Assembly: GCF_001613045.1 (NCBI RefSeq)
Contig: NZ_BDBP01000094.1
Coordinates: 1 to 40,760, forward strand
Reading direction: 5' to 3'
Origin: Nocardia lijiangensis NBRC 108240
GTDB lineage: Bacteria > Actinomycetota > Actinomycetes > Mycobacteriales > Mycobacteriaceae
DNA: 40,760 bases
A program made the position numbers and the translations under genes. Within the stretch, counting starts at the first letter, position 1; each line of letters begins with the position of its first letter. Below are positions 23,500 through 32,749 of this stretch, one piece after another. Under the pieces are notes generated by a model that saw nothing but the letters and a program-made list of their open reading frames with translations, did not search any database and was not told the origin of the DNA.

Positions 23500-24921
23500 A
23501 TGGATTCGAATACACCCGAGGATCTGCCCGGCGATGCGCTGAGTACCGATGAACGCGCCGAGCTCGCGAGGCTGCGCGCCGAAGTCGCCGCGCTGCGCGC
23601 CGAGGCTCGCGGCGGGGCGCAGCCGCCGGTTCCTCAGCCGCCACGGCATACGTGGCGGTGGACGGCGGTGGCGGTGCTGACGGTGCTGGTCGCCGTCCTC
23701 TCGATCACGACGGTGGTGTCGCGATACGTGCGGGGCGAGATCCTCGACACCGATCGGTATCTGACCACCGTGGCGCCGCTGGGTTCGGACCCGGTGCTGC
23801 AGAACGAGATCGCGGACGCGATCACCGACGAGATCTTCGCGCGCGTCGACATCGAGGGGCTGACCGCGGACGCGCTGGCCGCGCTGACCGAGGCGGTCCA
23901 GGTGACAGAGAACCGGCCGCGGCTGGATCGCGCGGTCGAAGGGCTGGCGCCGGTGATCACCCTGGAGGCGCGCGGCTTCGTCAACGACACCGTGCTGTCG
24001 TTCGTGCGCAGTGATCAGTTCGAGGACCTGTGGCTGCAAGCCAACCGCAAAGCTCACGGCATGCTCGTGTCGGTGGTGACCGGGCAGGTCGGACCGGCTT
24101 CGGTGGCGGTCGACGAGAACGGCACGGTCACCCTCTCGCTGGGCACGGTGCTGCAGAACGTGAAGGCCCGGCTCATCGACCGCGGCTTCACCATCGCCGA
24201 GAAGATCCCGCCGGTCGACAAGCAGTTCGTCTTGTTCCGTTCCCCGGAGCTGGTCCGCGCGCAGCGGGCGGTCGACTTCCTCGACAAGGCGGCGAATGTG
24301 CTGCCTTGGGTGACGATCGTGGCCGCGGTGTCGGCGATCGCCATAGCGCCCGCGGGCCGCCGGCGCCGCGCCTTGGTCGCGGTCGGAGTCGCGCTGGCGG
24401 TGGGCATGCTGATCCTGGCGATCGCGCTGATCATCGGACGCGCGGTGTATCTGAACCGGATTCCTCCCGACGTGCTGTCACCGGACGCGGCGACCGTCAT
24501 CATCGACACGATGCTGGTGCCGCTGCGGACCGCGCTGCGCGGGGTCGCCGTGCTCGGCATCGTGATCGCGCTCGCCGCCTACCTCACCGGGGGTGCGGGC
24601 TCGGCCGTGGCGGTCCGCCGCGGATTCGGGCACGGCATGGACGCGGTGCAGCAGCTCCGGCGTTCGCGCCCGCCGAACCCGGTGGAGGCATGGGCGTTCC
24701 GAGCGCGCATCGTGCTGCGATGGGCGATCGTCGGCCTCGCCGCGCTCCTGCTGATCTTCTGGCGTTACCCCACCGGACTGGTGGTGGTGTGGATCGTGCT
24801 CGGCGTGCTGCTGGCACTCCTCGCGCTGGAAATCCTGATCCGTCCCGCCCGCGGGCGGCCGGAGGAGGCTCCGCCAGAGACGAAGGACGACGCCGGAACC
24901 GCGGCCCCAGCCGGTGCCTGA
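23500..24921 (+). CDS. Conserved multi-pass membrane protein with large external domain
   Basis: 473 residues. A short N-terminal coiled coil (ERAELARLRAEVAALRAEAR, about 19-38) and a proline linker lead to a first membrane helix near 54-75. About 190 polar residues follow, probably outside the membrane, with the start YLTTVAPLGSDPVLQNEIAD typical of an actinobacterial family of unknown role. Five further helices lie near 266-283, 290-312, 347-365, 404-422 and 424-447. The C-terminus is acidic and alanine-rich. The ATG at 23500 is preceded by GTGAGGGA and replaces upstream in-frame codons that carry no family similarity. Function unknown. Confidence 0.82.
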   Translation: MDSNTPEDLPGDALSTDERAELARLRAEVAALRAEARGGAQPPVPQPPRHTWRWTAVAVLTVLVAVLSITTVVSRYVRGEILDTDRYLTTVAPLGSDPVLQNEIADAITDEIFARVDIEGLTADALAALTEAVQVTENRPRLDRAVEGLAPVITLEARGFVNDTVLSFVRSDQFEDLWLQANRKAHGMLVSVVTGQVGPASVAVDENGTVTLSLGTVLQNVKARLIDRGFTIAEKIPPVDKQFVLFRSPELVRAQRAVDFLDKAANVLPWVTIVAAVSAIAIAPAGRRRRALVAVGVALAVGMLILAIALIIGRAVYLNRIPPDVLSPDAATVIIDTMLVPLRTALRGVAVLGIVIALAAYLTGGAGSAVAVRRGFGHGMDAVQQLRRSRPPNPVEAWAFRARIVLRWAIVGLAALLLIFWRYPTGLVVVWIVLGVLLALLALEILIRPARGRPEEAPPETKDDAGTAAPAGA

Positions 24922-25202
24922 TCCCCGCGCTGGATCTGGCGCGCGCCACCATCGCTGGAGAACCCGGCCCTCGTCGCCGGTGTCATCGTCGATCGTCACC
25001 GTGTCTACGAGCGGTCGTCGCCGATGCGCCACGCCAGAATGTTGCCAATGGGTTGCTAGTCAACTCTTCGATGCCGGTTCGTTGTACGGAAATCTCACTG
25101 GCTGGAGTTATTTTCCCGATAGTCTCTCCTCGAATCTCGGGAACGGCCAGGCAGTGGGTACCGCGTTAGGGCGTCACCCCGCATCGGAGAAGGGGCGTTT
25201 TC

Positions 25203-26642
25203 ATGAACTTCGGGAAGAGTCGCGAACATCGCGAGTTTGCCGCACTATCGCGCAGGTCCGCTCTCGGCCTGGGGCTTGCTGCCGTCCCGATCGTCGCGAT
25301 GGCCGCGTGCGGTGACTCCGAAGACGGCGGCGCGACGGCGCCGTCCGTGGGCGCTGCGGACGCGGACGCGATGTCCATCGCCACCGACGCCTACGTCTTC
25401 GGCTACCCGCTGGTCCTCATGGACGTCACCAGGGAGAACGGCGCACCGGCCAACCGCTTCCAGCACGGCGACCCGCCGACACCGGAGAACGAACAGGTGG
25501 TGCGCCTCAACCTGGACACGCTCTACTCGCAGGCGTGGCTGGACGTCCGCACCGAACCGATGATCCTGCGAGTGCCCGCGATGGAGCCGGCCCGGTACTG
25601 GCTCATGCAGATCATGGACGCGTGGTCCAACACCGTGCACGATCCCAGTAGCCTCGATCCGCAGGTGACGCCGGGCTCGGCCGCGCCACCGTTCACCTAC
25701 GCCGTCACCGGGCCCGGCTGGTCGGGGCCGCTACCCGATGGCGTGACTCAGCTGGCCGTGCCCACCGGCACCGCCTGGCTGATCGGCAGGCTCCAATTCG
25801 ACGGCGCCGCCGACGTCGACCGGGTCCGCGAGCTGCAACGGCAGCTGGAGCTGGTGCCGCTGAGCGAATGGGTGGAAGACCCGAACGCCGCGCACGGTGA
25901 TCCCGGCGCGGAACCCGCCGCTGCGGCCTATCCCGCCGGGATCGTCGCCGAGATGGACGGGCCCACCTTCTTCGACCGGATGGGCAAGGTCATGGCGCTC
26001 AATCCCGCCGCCCCCGCGGACGCCGACGCCATGCGGCGGTTCGCCACCATCGGCATCGTCCCCGGCGCGAGCCCCACCGATGTCCCGGCCGACGTGCTGA
26101 ATGCCGCCGCCGCCGAGGCGAAGAAGCGAATCCCGGCCTACCGCAACCCGAACGCCGAGGACCTGAACGGCTGGAACTTCGATCCGAGCATCGGCGCCTA
26201 CGGCACCGACTACGACCTTCGCGCGATCGTGGCCATGCAAGGGCTCGGCGCCAATCTCGCCAAGGACGCCATCTACCCGACGGTGCACGCTGTCGCCGAC
26301 GACGACGGCGTGTCGCGTCGATTCCGAATCCGTTTCGCCGCAGGGCAATTGCCGCCGGTGAACGCATTCTGGTCGCTGACGGCCTACGACGCGGACAGCC
26401 ACTTCGTGGACAACCCGGCGGGGATCTATGCCCTCGGGCATCAGACCGCGGTCGTGCCTGGCGCGGACGGCTCGGTCCAGCTGGCTGTGCAAAGCGACGA
26501 TCCCGGCACCGGTGTACCGCAGGGCAATTGGCTGCCGATCCCCGCCACCGGAGCGTTCTCCCTCACCATGCGCCTCTACGCCCCGAAATCCGAAGCGGTG
26601 GACGGCACCTGGCGGATGCCGAAGCTCGAACAGATCGACTGA
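25203..26642 (+). CDS. DUF1254/DUF1214 protein, predicted Tat-exported lipoprotein
   Basis: 479 residues. The N-terminus has a twin-arginine motif (LSRRSALGLG) and a lipobox-like VAMAAC with Cys36, so export by Tat and lipid anchoring are likely. The DUF1254 domain begins at AYVFGYPLVLMDVTRENG and includes the LDTLYSQAWLD segment. The C-terminal DUF1214 domain has AFWSLTAYDADSHFVDNP and QGNWLPIP. GAAGGGG lies upstream of the ATG. These two domains usually occur together in secreted proteins of unknown biochemical function. It stands alone, converging on the P-type ATPase gene with a 51-base gap. Confidence 0.92.
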   Translation: MNFGKSREHREFAALSRRSALGLGLAAVPIVAMAACGDSEDGGATAPSVGAADADAMSIATDAYVFGYPLVLMDVTRENGAPANRFQHGDPPTPENEQVVRLNLDTLYSQAWLDVRTEPMILRVPAMEPARYWLMQIMDAWSNTVHDPSSLDPQVTPGSAAPPFTYAVTGPGWSGPLPDGVTQLAVPTGTAWLIGRLQFDGAADVDRVRELQRQLELVPLSEWVEDPNAAHGDPGAEPAAAAYPAGIVAEMDGPTFFDRMGKVMALNPAAPADADAMRRFATIGIVPGASPTDVPADVLNAAAAEAKKRIPAYRNPNAEDLNGWNFDPSIGAYGTDYDLRAIVAMQGLGANLAKDAIYPTVHAVADDDGVSRRFRIRFAAGQLPPVNAFWSLTAYDADSHFVDNPAGIYALGHQTAVVPGADGSVQLAVQSDDPGTGVPQGNWLPIPATGAFSLTMRLYAPKSEAVDGTWRMPKLEQID

Positions 26643-26693
26643 CAACGGATTTCGGCGGCATCGGGCGAAGGTCGCACTCTCCCGCGTCCGCGG

Positions 26694-29501
26694 TCAGCGT
26701 CCGACCGCGGGCACGTGGGCGCGTCGCGGGCCGACCGCCGCACCGACGGGGATGCGCGCGGGCGGCGTGGTGCTGCGTCGGCGCGCGCGACGGACCGCGC
26801 TCTCGGCTTCGATGACGACCGGGACGATCAGCGACCAGCCGAGGCAGGCGAGCCACTGACTGCCCGTCAGCGACGTCGTCATGAGCAGGTCTTGGAGAAA
26901 CCCGATCTCCACGGCGAACACCGTGACGATCGTCGGGATCGACAAGATCCGGAGCGCGCCGAGAATCGGTGGCGTCAGGCCGGATTCGGGGTCCCGTCGC
27001 ATGACGAGGCCGCTCAGGATGGAGCTGAACGACAGCACGACGAAGGCCATGGTCATCGGGACGTTCGCGGTAGTGGTGCTCATCTCGCCGGGCGCGAGCA
27101 GCATCGCGGCGAGCGTGACGGCGAACTGCAGCACACCGTAGGCCAGCCACTGCAGGAACGAATTCCGGTTGGCGATCGGCATCGCGGGGTCGCGGGGCGG
27201 CTTGTTCATCAGGTTCGGCGGCGGCGGATCGAGCATGATCACCGCGACCGGGAACAGGGTGATGAAGAAGTGCTGGAAAAGCACCATCAGCGGAGTCAAA
27301 GCGACACCGTCGTTGATGTTGAAGATGCTCGCGACCAGGAACAGCAGCACCAGCGAGAACAGCTTGGACATCTGATAGCGGATGTAGGACACGATCTTGT
27401 CGTAGATGCTGCGGCCCAACCGGATCGCGGTGATCAGGGTCCCGAAGTTGTCGTCGGTGAGCACCATCTTGCCCGCCTGTTTGGTGACCTCGCTGCCCGA
27501 TCCCATGGCCACCCCGATGTCGGCCTTCTTCAGCGCGGCGGCGTCGTTGACGGCGTCGCCGGTCATGGCCACCACCGCGCCGCCGCGCTGCATGATGTCG
27601 GCAAGGCGCAGTTTGTCCTGCGGGGTGACGCGCCCGAACACATGCAGGTTCGGCAGGGCCGCCGCCAGCTCCTGATCGGACATGGCCTGGAGTTCGGCGC
27701 CGCCGATCGCGCCCGGTCCCAGCCCGAGTTCGGCGCCGATCGCGGACGCGGTGATCGCGTGGTCGCCGGTGATCATCCGGACATCGATGCCTGCTTCGTG
27801 AGCCGTGCGCACCGCGTCGATCGCCTGAGGCCGCAGCGGGTCGATGATGCCGACCATCCCGACGAACGTGAGGTCCTCGACGAACGCCATCGGCTCGGCC
27901 GCGACGGCTTCCTCCCGCCCGTCGAGCACGCGTGCCGCGAATGCCAGGACGCGCAAGCCCTTCTCGGACATGGCGCGGTTCGCGGCCGTGATCTCCTCGC
28001 GCATGTCGTCGATCGGCACCGCATGACGCCCCGGCCGGTACGCGGTCGCGCACCGGTCCAGGACCACATCGGGTCCGCCCTTGACCAGTTCGACGAACCG
28101 GGTGATCTCGTCGACCTCGAGGTGGTGGAACGTGGCCATGAACTTGTACGCCGAATCGAACGGCACCTCGGCGACACGGGGATACGTTCGCCGCGTGAGC
28201 GGGGCGTCGACGCCCATCTTGGCCGCGAGTACCACCAGCGCGGCCTCGGTCGGATCGCCGACGACCTCCCCGGCGTCGGAGACGGTGGCGTCGCTGTCGA
28301 GGCACAGCCCGTAGGCCAGCAGCGTGAAGTCCGGGATGGCCTCGCCCGCGGTGTGCGTGATCTTCCCCGACTTGTCGTAGCCCTGGCCCCCGACGACGTA
28401 CTGCCTGCCGTGGAAGTACAGCGACCGCACCGTCATCTGGTTCATCGTCAGCGTGCCGGTCTTGTCGGAGTTGATCGCGCTCGTGGCGCCGAGTGTCTCG
28501 ACATCGGTGAGGTTCTTGACGACGGCCTTGGCGTCGGCCAGCTGGCGGGCGCCGTAGGCCAGCATCGCCTGCACGAACGTGGGCAAACCGGTCGGAATCG
28601 CGGACACGCCCATCGAGATTCCCAGCAACAGCAGTGTCGTGACGCTCTGTCCGCGGATCACCCCGATGATCACGATGATCGCCACCGCGGTCCAAGCGAT
28701 TATGCCGAGCACTTTGGTCAGCGAGCCCAGTTCCCGTTGCAGCGGAGACTTGCTCGGCGCGACGGCCGAGAGCATCGATGCGATCCGGCCCATCTCGGTG
28801 TCCAAGCCGGTCTCGGTGACCACCATGCCCGCGGTACCGCGGGTGACCGAGGTGTTCTGGAAGGCCATATTGCTGCGGTCACCGAGGGGGACGTCGGTGC
28901 TGCCGAGCGGCTTGGCGTCCTTGGCGACGGGTGCGCTCTCTCCCGTCAGCGCCGCTTCCTGTGTCTCGAGGGTCGCCGACGTCAGCAGTCGTCCGTCCGC
29001 CGGAACGATGTCGCCCGCTTCGAGTTCGACGATGTCGCCAGGCACGAGTTCGGTGGCGTCGAGCTGGGTCAGCGATCCGTCGCGAATCACCCGCGCCTGC
29101 GGCGTCTGCATCTTGGCCAAGGCGTCCACGCTGGCGCGCGCCTTGACTTCCTGCTGGGTGCCCAGCACGACATTGAGCCCGACCAGCACGCCGACGACGA
29201 TCGCGGTCGGTATCTCGCCGATGATCACGCTGACCACGGCCACCGCCACCAGCATGAGATTCATCGGATCCTTCAGCTGCGACAGCGCGATCGTCCAGAC
29301 CGACGGCGCGGGCTCGGAGGCGATCTCGTTGGGCCCGTAGCGTTCGCGGCGTTCCGCGACCGCGGCGGCCGTCAGACCGGACTGCTGATTCGAGGCGAGG
29401 GCGGACAGCACGGCGGCCGCGTCCTGCGCGTACCAGGCCGGTCGCGCGTCCGCGGCGTCGGCCCGGTGCGCCGGGCTCGGCGCTGAGTCCGTGGTTGCCA
29501 T
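26694..29501 (-). CDS. Cation-translocating P-type ATPase, atypical ion-site motifs
   Basis: 935 residues, ATG with GGAAAGGA upstream. P-type landmarks: N-terminal cation-ATPase domain (LTAAAVAERRERYGPNEI), actuator TGES near 184, phosphorylation site DKTGTLT near 345, TGDH near 575 and the hinge TGDAVNDAAALKKADIG near 650. The overall layout is type II, where characterised members move Ca2+, Na+ or H+. However, helix M4 reads AIPTGLPTFV where Ca2+ pumps have PEGLP, and the M6 region reads ITLFPVAVIMLD instead of the usual N-x-x-T-D. The ion is therefore uncertain. It is the last gene of a unit with PPK2, 31 bases downstream of it. Confidence 0.92.
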   Translation of the reverse strand: MATTDSAPSPAHRADAADARPAWYAQDAAAVLSALASNQQSGLTAAAVAERRERYGPNEIASEPAPSVWTIALSQLKDPMNLMLVAVAVVSVIIGEIPTAIVVGVLVGLNVVLGTQQEVKARASVDALAKMQTPQARVIRDGSLTQLDATELVPGDIVELEAGDIVPADGRLLTSATLETQEAALTGESAPVAKDAKPLGSTDVPLGDRSNMAFQNTSVTRGTAGMVVTETGLDTEMGRIASMLSAVAPSKSPLQRELGSLTKVLGIIAWTAVAIIVIIGVIRGQSVTTLLLLGISMGVSAIPTGLPTFVQAMLAYGARQLADAKAVVKNLTDVETLGATSAINSDKTGTLTMNQMTVRSLYFHGRQYVVGGQGYDKSGKITHTAGEAIPDFTLLAYGLCLDSDATVSDAGEVVGDPTEAALVVLAAKMGVDAPLTRRTYPRVAEVPFDSAYKFMATFHHLEVDEITRFVELVKGGPDVVLDRCATAYRPGRHAVPIDDMREEITAANRAMSEKGLRVLAFAARVLDGREEAVAAEPMAFVEDLTFVGMVGIIDPLRPQAIDAVRTAHEAGIDVRMITGDHAITASAIGAELGLGPGAIGGAELQAMSDQELAAALPNLHVFGRVTPQDKLRLADIMQRGGAVVAMTGDAVNDAAALKKADIGVAMGSGSEVTKQAGKMVLTDDNFGTLITAIRLGRSIYDKIVSYIRYQMSKLFSLVLLFLVASIFNINDGVALTPLMVLFQHFFITLFPVAVIMLDPPPPNLMNKPPRDPAMPIANRNSFLQWLAYGVLQFAVTLAAMLLAPGEMSTTTANVPMTMAFVVLSFSSILSGLVMRRDPESGLTPPILGALRILSIPTIVTVFAVEIGFLQDLLMTTSLTGSQWLACLGWSLIVPVVIEAESAVRRARRRSTTPPARIPVGAAVGPRRAHVPAVGR

Positions 29502-29532
29502 TGGCCGCTCGTCCTTTCCGGGACCGGGACTC

Positions 29533-30429
29533 TCAGAAGGGGGTCGGGATCCAATGCAGTGGCTGCGTCGGTGGCAGATAGCCGTCGGGTCGTTGCCGCT
29601 CCGGCAGCGTGATCTTCGGATGCTCCGGGTGTTCGTAGGGGATGCAGCTCAGCAGGTGGCTGATGATGTTGAGCCGCCCGCGCTTCTTGTCGTCGTTGTT
29701 CGCGATGAACCACGGCGCCCAGCCGGTGTCGGTGAAGTGGAACATCTCGTCACGCGCGCGCGAGTAGTCGTACCAGCGGCTGTAGGACTGCAGGTCCAGA
29801 TCGGACAGCTTCCAGAATTTCCGGGGATCGTCGATCCGGCTCTGCAGCCGCAACGTCTGCTGCTCTTCGCTCACCTCCAGCCAGTACTTCAGCAGGAGGA
29901 CGCCGGAGTCGACGATCACCCGTTCGACCGTCGGGATGACCTCCAGGAAGCGTTGTGCCTCCTGCTCGGTGCAGAATCCCATCACACGTTCGACGCCGGC
30001 GCGGTTGTACCAGCTGCGATCGAAGATGACGACCTCTCCGGCCGCGGGGAGATGGGGCAGGTACCGCTGCACGTACATCTGCGACTTCTCGCGGTCGGTC
30101 GGCGCGGGCAGCGCGACCACCCGGAACACCCGCGGGCTGACCCGCTCGGTGATCGCCTTGATGACACCGCCTTTCCCGGCGGTGTCGCGCCCTTCGAACA
30201 GGACGCAGATCCGCGCTCCGGACGTCTTCACCCACGACTGCAACGCGACGAGTTCGGCGTGCAACCGCGCCAGATGATGGGCGTACTCCTTGTTCGTCAT
30301 CCGCGACGGCGGCGGTGCGGCGGAGGGCTCGAGCAGCTCGCCCGACGCGGTGGACCGTTCACCGGGCGCGCGCTTCCCGGCCCCGCCCTTCTTGCCCGCG
30401 GATTTGTGGTGTCCGGCTTTCCTTCCCAT
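29533..30429 (-). CDS. ppk2: Polyphosphate kinase 2 (PPK2 family)
   Basis: 298 residues. Residues 1-40 are a Lys/Gly-rich, probably disordered tail. The core has Walker A FEGRDTAGKGG (about 77-87), Walker B/lid DRSWYNR near 136, GVLLLKYWLEVSEEQQ and a C-terminal YLPPTQPLHWIP that closes many PPK2 proteins. PPK2 transfers phosphate between polyphosphate and nucleotides (GDP/ADP to GTP/ATP). The single catalytic domain fits the class that phosphorylates nucleoside diphosphates; the exact class is not settled. It precedes the P-type ATPase by 31 bases, so one transcript probably couples polyphosphate-derived nucleotide supply to an ion pump. Confidence 0.95.
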   Translation of the reverse strand: MGRKAGHHKSAGKKGGAGKRAPGERSTASGELLEPSAAPPPSRMTNKEYAHHLARLHAELVALQSWVKTSGARICVLFEGRDTAGKGGVIKAITERVSPRVFRVVALPAPTDREKSQMYVQRYLPHLPAAGEVVIFDRSWYNRAGVERVMGFCTEQEAQRFLEVIPTVERVIVDSGVLLLKYWLEVSEEQQTLRLQSRIDDPRKFWKLSDLDLQSYSRWYDYSRARDEMFHFTDTGWAPWFIANNDDKKRGRLNIISHLLSCIPYEHPEHPKITLPERQRPDGYLPPTQPLHWIPTPF

Positions 30430-30515
30430 GGCGGTTCCCCAGACTCGTCGGATACTCGAACGGCGACAACGCGATCGCCCCTACCGCGCAACCGGCCTCG
30501 GTGCGCGGGCCCGGA

Positions 30516-30920
30516 TCAGATGCGCTCGGGCTCCCAGGTCGTCACGGCCCAGATCACGACGACATTCAAGGCGATGACCACGATCGACCACCAGGGGTAG
30601 TAGGGCAGCCACAGGAAGTTCGCCAGGATGGACAGCGCCGCGAGGAAGACCGCGAGAATGCGCGCCCACATGGCTCCGGTCATCAGCCCGGCTGCGGCGA
30701 GCACCAGCAGAATCCCGAGAATCAGATGGATCCAACCCCAGCCGGTGGTGTTGAGCTGATAGGCGTAGTTGGGTCCGGTCACGAGAATGTCGTCCTTGGC
30801 GATGGCGGAGATTCCCTCGAAGATCGAGAGAATGCCGACGGCCATCAGCAGGATCGCGGCGCCGATCGACGCCCCGGCCGCCACCGCCTGCTGTGTTGAA
30901 TGCTGACCAGTTGCTGACAT
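30516..30920 (-). CDS. DUF7144-family four-helix membrane protein
   Basis: 134 residues with four membrane helices, about 17-40, 60-82, 84-106 and 109-128. The signatures GWGWIHLILGILLV and FLWLPYYPWWSIVVIALNVVVIWA are characteristic of this small actinobacterial family. AGAGGTGA precedes the ATG. It lies 86 bases upstream of PPK2 in the same direction and could lead that transcript. Function unknown; relatives often sit near stress genes. Confidence 0.85.
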   Translation of the reverse strand: MSATGQHSTQQAVAAGASIGAAILLMAVGILSIFEGISAIAKDDILVTGPNYAYQLNTTGWGWIHLILGILLVLAAAGLMTGAMWARILAVFLAALSILANFLWLPYYPWWSIVVIALNVVVIWAVTTWEPERI

Positions 30921-31278
30921 CGCGAGTCACCTCTAATCGTTCATGACGAATTCGATCGATCCATCGCCTCGTCACCCGAACTCTGGTGGGGCCCAACGGG
31001 CACGCCGACGGGCTGCGGCGACGGCTGGACGGAGCCGTGCATCGAGAAAAGCGGTGGATCGACGCAGGAGAACGGCTGTCGGCGGCAGGGACGTACAGGG
31101 TCCGTCGCCGAGTCCGAAGCCGTCTTCGACGTCCGAAAGCCAGCGAGACGTGACGCCCGCATCGCGGTCGCCGGCACCGGTGACGGCACTCGTCTCACTC
31201 GGTCAGCATATCTCCAGCGACCTTGTTGTCATGGTCGAATGATTGTCGCCGAGCGTTCCTCCGGCCTTCGGCGCCGTA
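30921..31278. other. Intergenic stretch without a recognisable gene
   Basis: 358 bases between the DUF7144 start and the amidotransferase stop, both on the minus strand. Open frames here are arginine/serine-rich and look like GC-rich shadow frames. The part next to 30920 must hold the DUF7144 promoter, but no clear -10/-35 pair was found. A DosR-like palindrome was looked for and not found. Confidence 0.6.
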
Positions 31279-32109
31279 CTACGGCGAGATCGGTTGGAAG
31301 GGCCGGATTTCGTCGTGACCGGGACGGACCACACCCGCCGAGGACTCAGGGACTTCGTTCCATGCCCCCGAGAGGTCGCGCAGCGGCTCGGAGACCACGA
31401 ACCGAGCCTCCTCGCTGAGCAGGCCGAGCGCCTCGACCTCGGGGTGCAACTCCCGCACCTTCGACACCTCGGTCGAGTAGAACAACGTCCGCGTCTGCCG
31501 TTCGCTGGAGTACCGGAAGAACCACATCGATTCGCCGTCGGTGGTGGCGACGGTCATCTGCGCGGGGGCGGCCACATCGTGCGCGCGGCCTACGTCTTCG
31601 ACGAAGCCGACGGCGCGGGCGACCGCGCCGAACGGGTCGTCGGGCAGGCCGAAGGTCAGCGCGAGGAAGAACAGGAGTTCGGAGTCCGTGGACCCCTCGA
31701 TATCGGTGAACAGGGCGGGCTCGACCGCGGTCATCAGATCCCGTTTCATCGCACGGAAACCGCGGAGCGCTCCGTTGTGCATCCACAACCACCGGTCGTG
31801 CCGGAAGGGGTGGCAGTTGCTGCGCTGCACGGCGGTCCCGGTCGACGCGCGCACGTGCGCGAAGAACAGCGGCGTCCGCACGGCGCTCGCGAGCTCGCGC
31901 AGGTTCTGGTCGTTCCATGCGGGCTCGATGTTCTTGAAGACCGCCGGTTGCGTCCCCTCGCCGTACCAGCCGATCCCGAAACCGTCTCCGTTCGTGGTCG
32001 TCGCCCCGAGCTGGGAGTGCATGCTCTGGTCGATCAACGAATGCACCGGCCGGAACAGCAGGTCCTCGGCCAAGATCGGATTCCCCGAGTAAGCCATCCA
32101 CCTGCACAT
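31279..32109 (-). CDS. Class II glutamine amidotransferase (YafJ/EgtC-like)
   Basis: 276 residues. The start MCRWMAYSGNP puts Cys2 at the N-terminus after Met removal, the catalytic nucleophile of class II (Ntn) amidotransferases; this decides the start at 32109 over a longer frame. FFAHVRASTGTAV, NCHPFRHDRWLWMHNGAL and TDSELLFFLAL are the expected glutaminase-domain motifs. The protein is a stand-alone glutaminase domain like YafJ and the ergothioneine hydrolase EgtC. No other ergothioneine gene is nearby, so EgtC function is not supported. No Shine-Dalgarno sequence is evident. It follows the small membrane protein gene after 99 bases. Confidence 0.88.
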   Translation of the reverse strand: MCRWMAYSGNPILAEDLLFRPVHSLIDQSMHSQLGATTTNGDGFGIGWYGEGTQPAVFKNIEPAWNDQNLRELASAVRTPLFFAHVRASTGTAVQRSNCHPFRHDRWLWMHNGALRGFRAMKRDLMTAVEPALFTDIEGSTDSELLFFLALTFGLPDDPFGAVARAVGFVEDVGRAHDVAAPAQMTVATTDGESMWFFRYSSERQTRTLFYSTEVSKVRELHPEVEALGLLSEEARFVVSEPLRDLSGAWNEVPESSAGVVRPGHDEIRPFQPISP

Positions 32110-32208
32110 ATATCGATTGAAGCAGACCGGTGGAAGACTCGGATCGAAACTCGCATTCCGCTGAGCGGCCGACACGCACGGCGATTCCGCGCACGGTGTC
32201 GACCCGCC

Positions 32209-32745
32209 TCAGTGGGTGAGTACGACCTTGACGATCACGACGGTCGCGGCGGCCGCTGTCAGCAGGACGGCGCCGAGCACGGACGCTCGCGTCGGGCGCT
32301 CGCCTTTCAGCCTGCCGATGACGAACACGATGCCCCCGATGCGGATCAGCACAGCGAGTTCCGCGAGGACCTGCGCGGTCCTCGGCTCCAGCCACCCTAG
32401 CCACCCGGTGGCGAGAATCGCGCACGGCAGCACCGCGGAACTGAGAATGGGGATGGAGTTGCGCAATTCGTGCACCTCTTCCGACCTCGTCGGCGCACTT
32501 CCTTCCCGCACCGTGTGTCCGACGGCCTCGGCGAAGGCGTGCGCGACGAACGTGGACAGGGCGGTACCGAGGACAACCAGAATTCCGATGTAATCGTCCG
32601 CCGTGACGATCGGCACCAGCGCCGCCAGAACCAGGACATTGCCGTAGATGTAGGCGCTGATGCGGCTCGCCGCATTGCCGCGGTCCAATGGCCTGCTGCG
32701 TGAGAACAGCGGGCCGTGCAACAGTGCGTGCGTGTCGAGGCCCAT
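32209..32745 (-). CDS. Integral membrane protein of unknown function
   Basis: 178 residues with about five hydrophobic helices: ISAYIYGNVLVLAALVPIV, IGILVVLGTALSTFVAHAF, IPILSSAVLPCAILATGWLGW, AQVLAELAVLIRIGGIVFVIG and VLGAVLLTAAAATVVIV. A soluble acidic/basic loop (about 77-97) separates helices two and three. The ATG lies four bases beyond the MFS stop and has no ribosome site, so it probably depends on translation of the MFS gene. The family is not recognised. Confidence 0.75.
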   Translation of the reverse strand: MGLDTHALLHGPLFSRSRPLDRGNAASRISAYIYGNVLVLAALVPIVTADDYIGILVVLGTALSTFVAHAFAEAVGHTVREGSAPTRSEEVHELRNSIPILSSAVLPCAILATGWLGWLEPRTAQVLAELAVLIRIGGIVFVIGRLKGERPTRASVLGAVLLTAAAATVVIVKVVLTH

Positions 32746-32749
32746 GGGA

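Noticed and set aside
26715..29486. A 923-codon plus-strand frame opposite the P-type ATPase
   Set aside because: It has shadow composition rich in His, Arg, Asp and Gln with no family likeness; the minus strand encodes all ATPase motifs.
31088..31105. GGGAC...GGTCC as a DosR-type box near the stress-like gene array
   Set aside because: The half-sites are not reverse complements at the required spacing, and the flanks do not fit the consensus.
30943..31242. 99-codon plus-strand frame in the intergenic region
   Set aside because: Arg/Ser/Pro-rich with no ribosome site and no recognisable fold; typical of a shadow frame.
31279..32109. Assignment of the amidotransferase as EgtC of ergothioneine biosynthesis
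   Set aside because: No egtA, egtB, egtD or egtE-like gene is adjacent; the N-terminal Cys motif is shared by many class II glutaminases.
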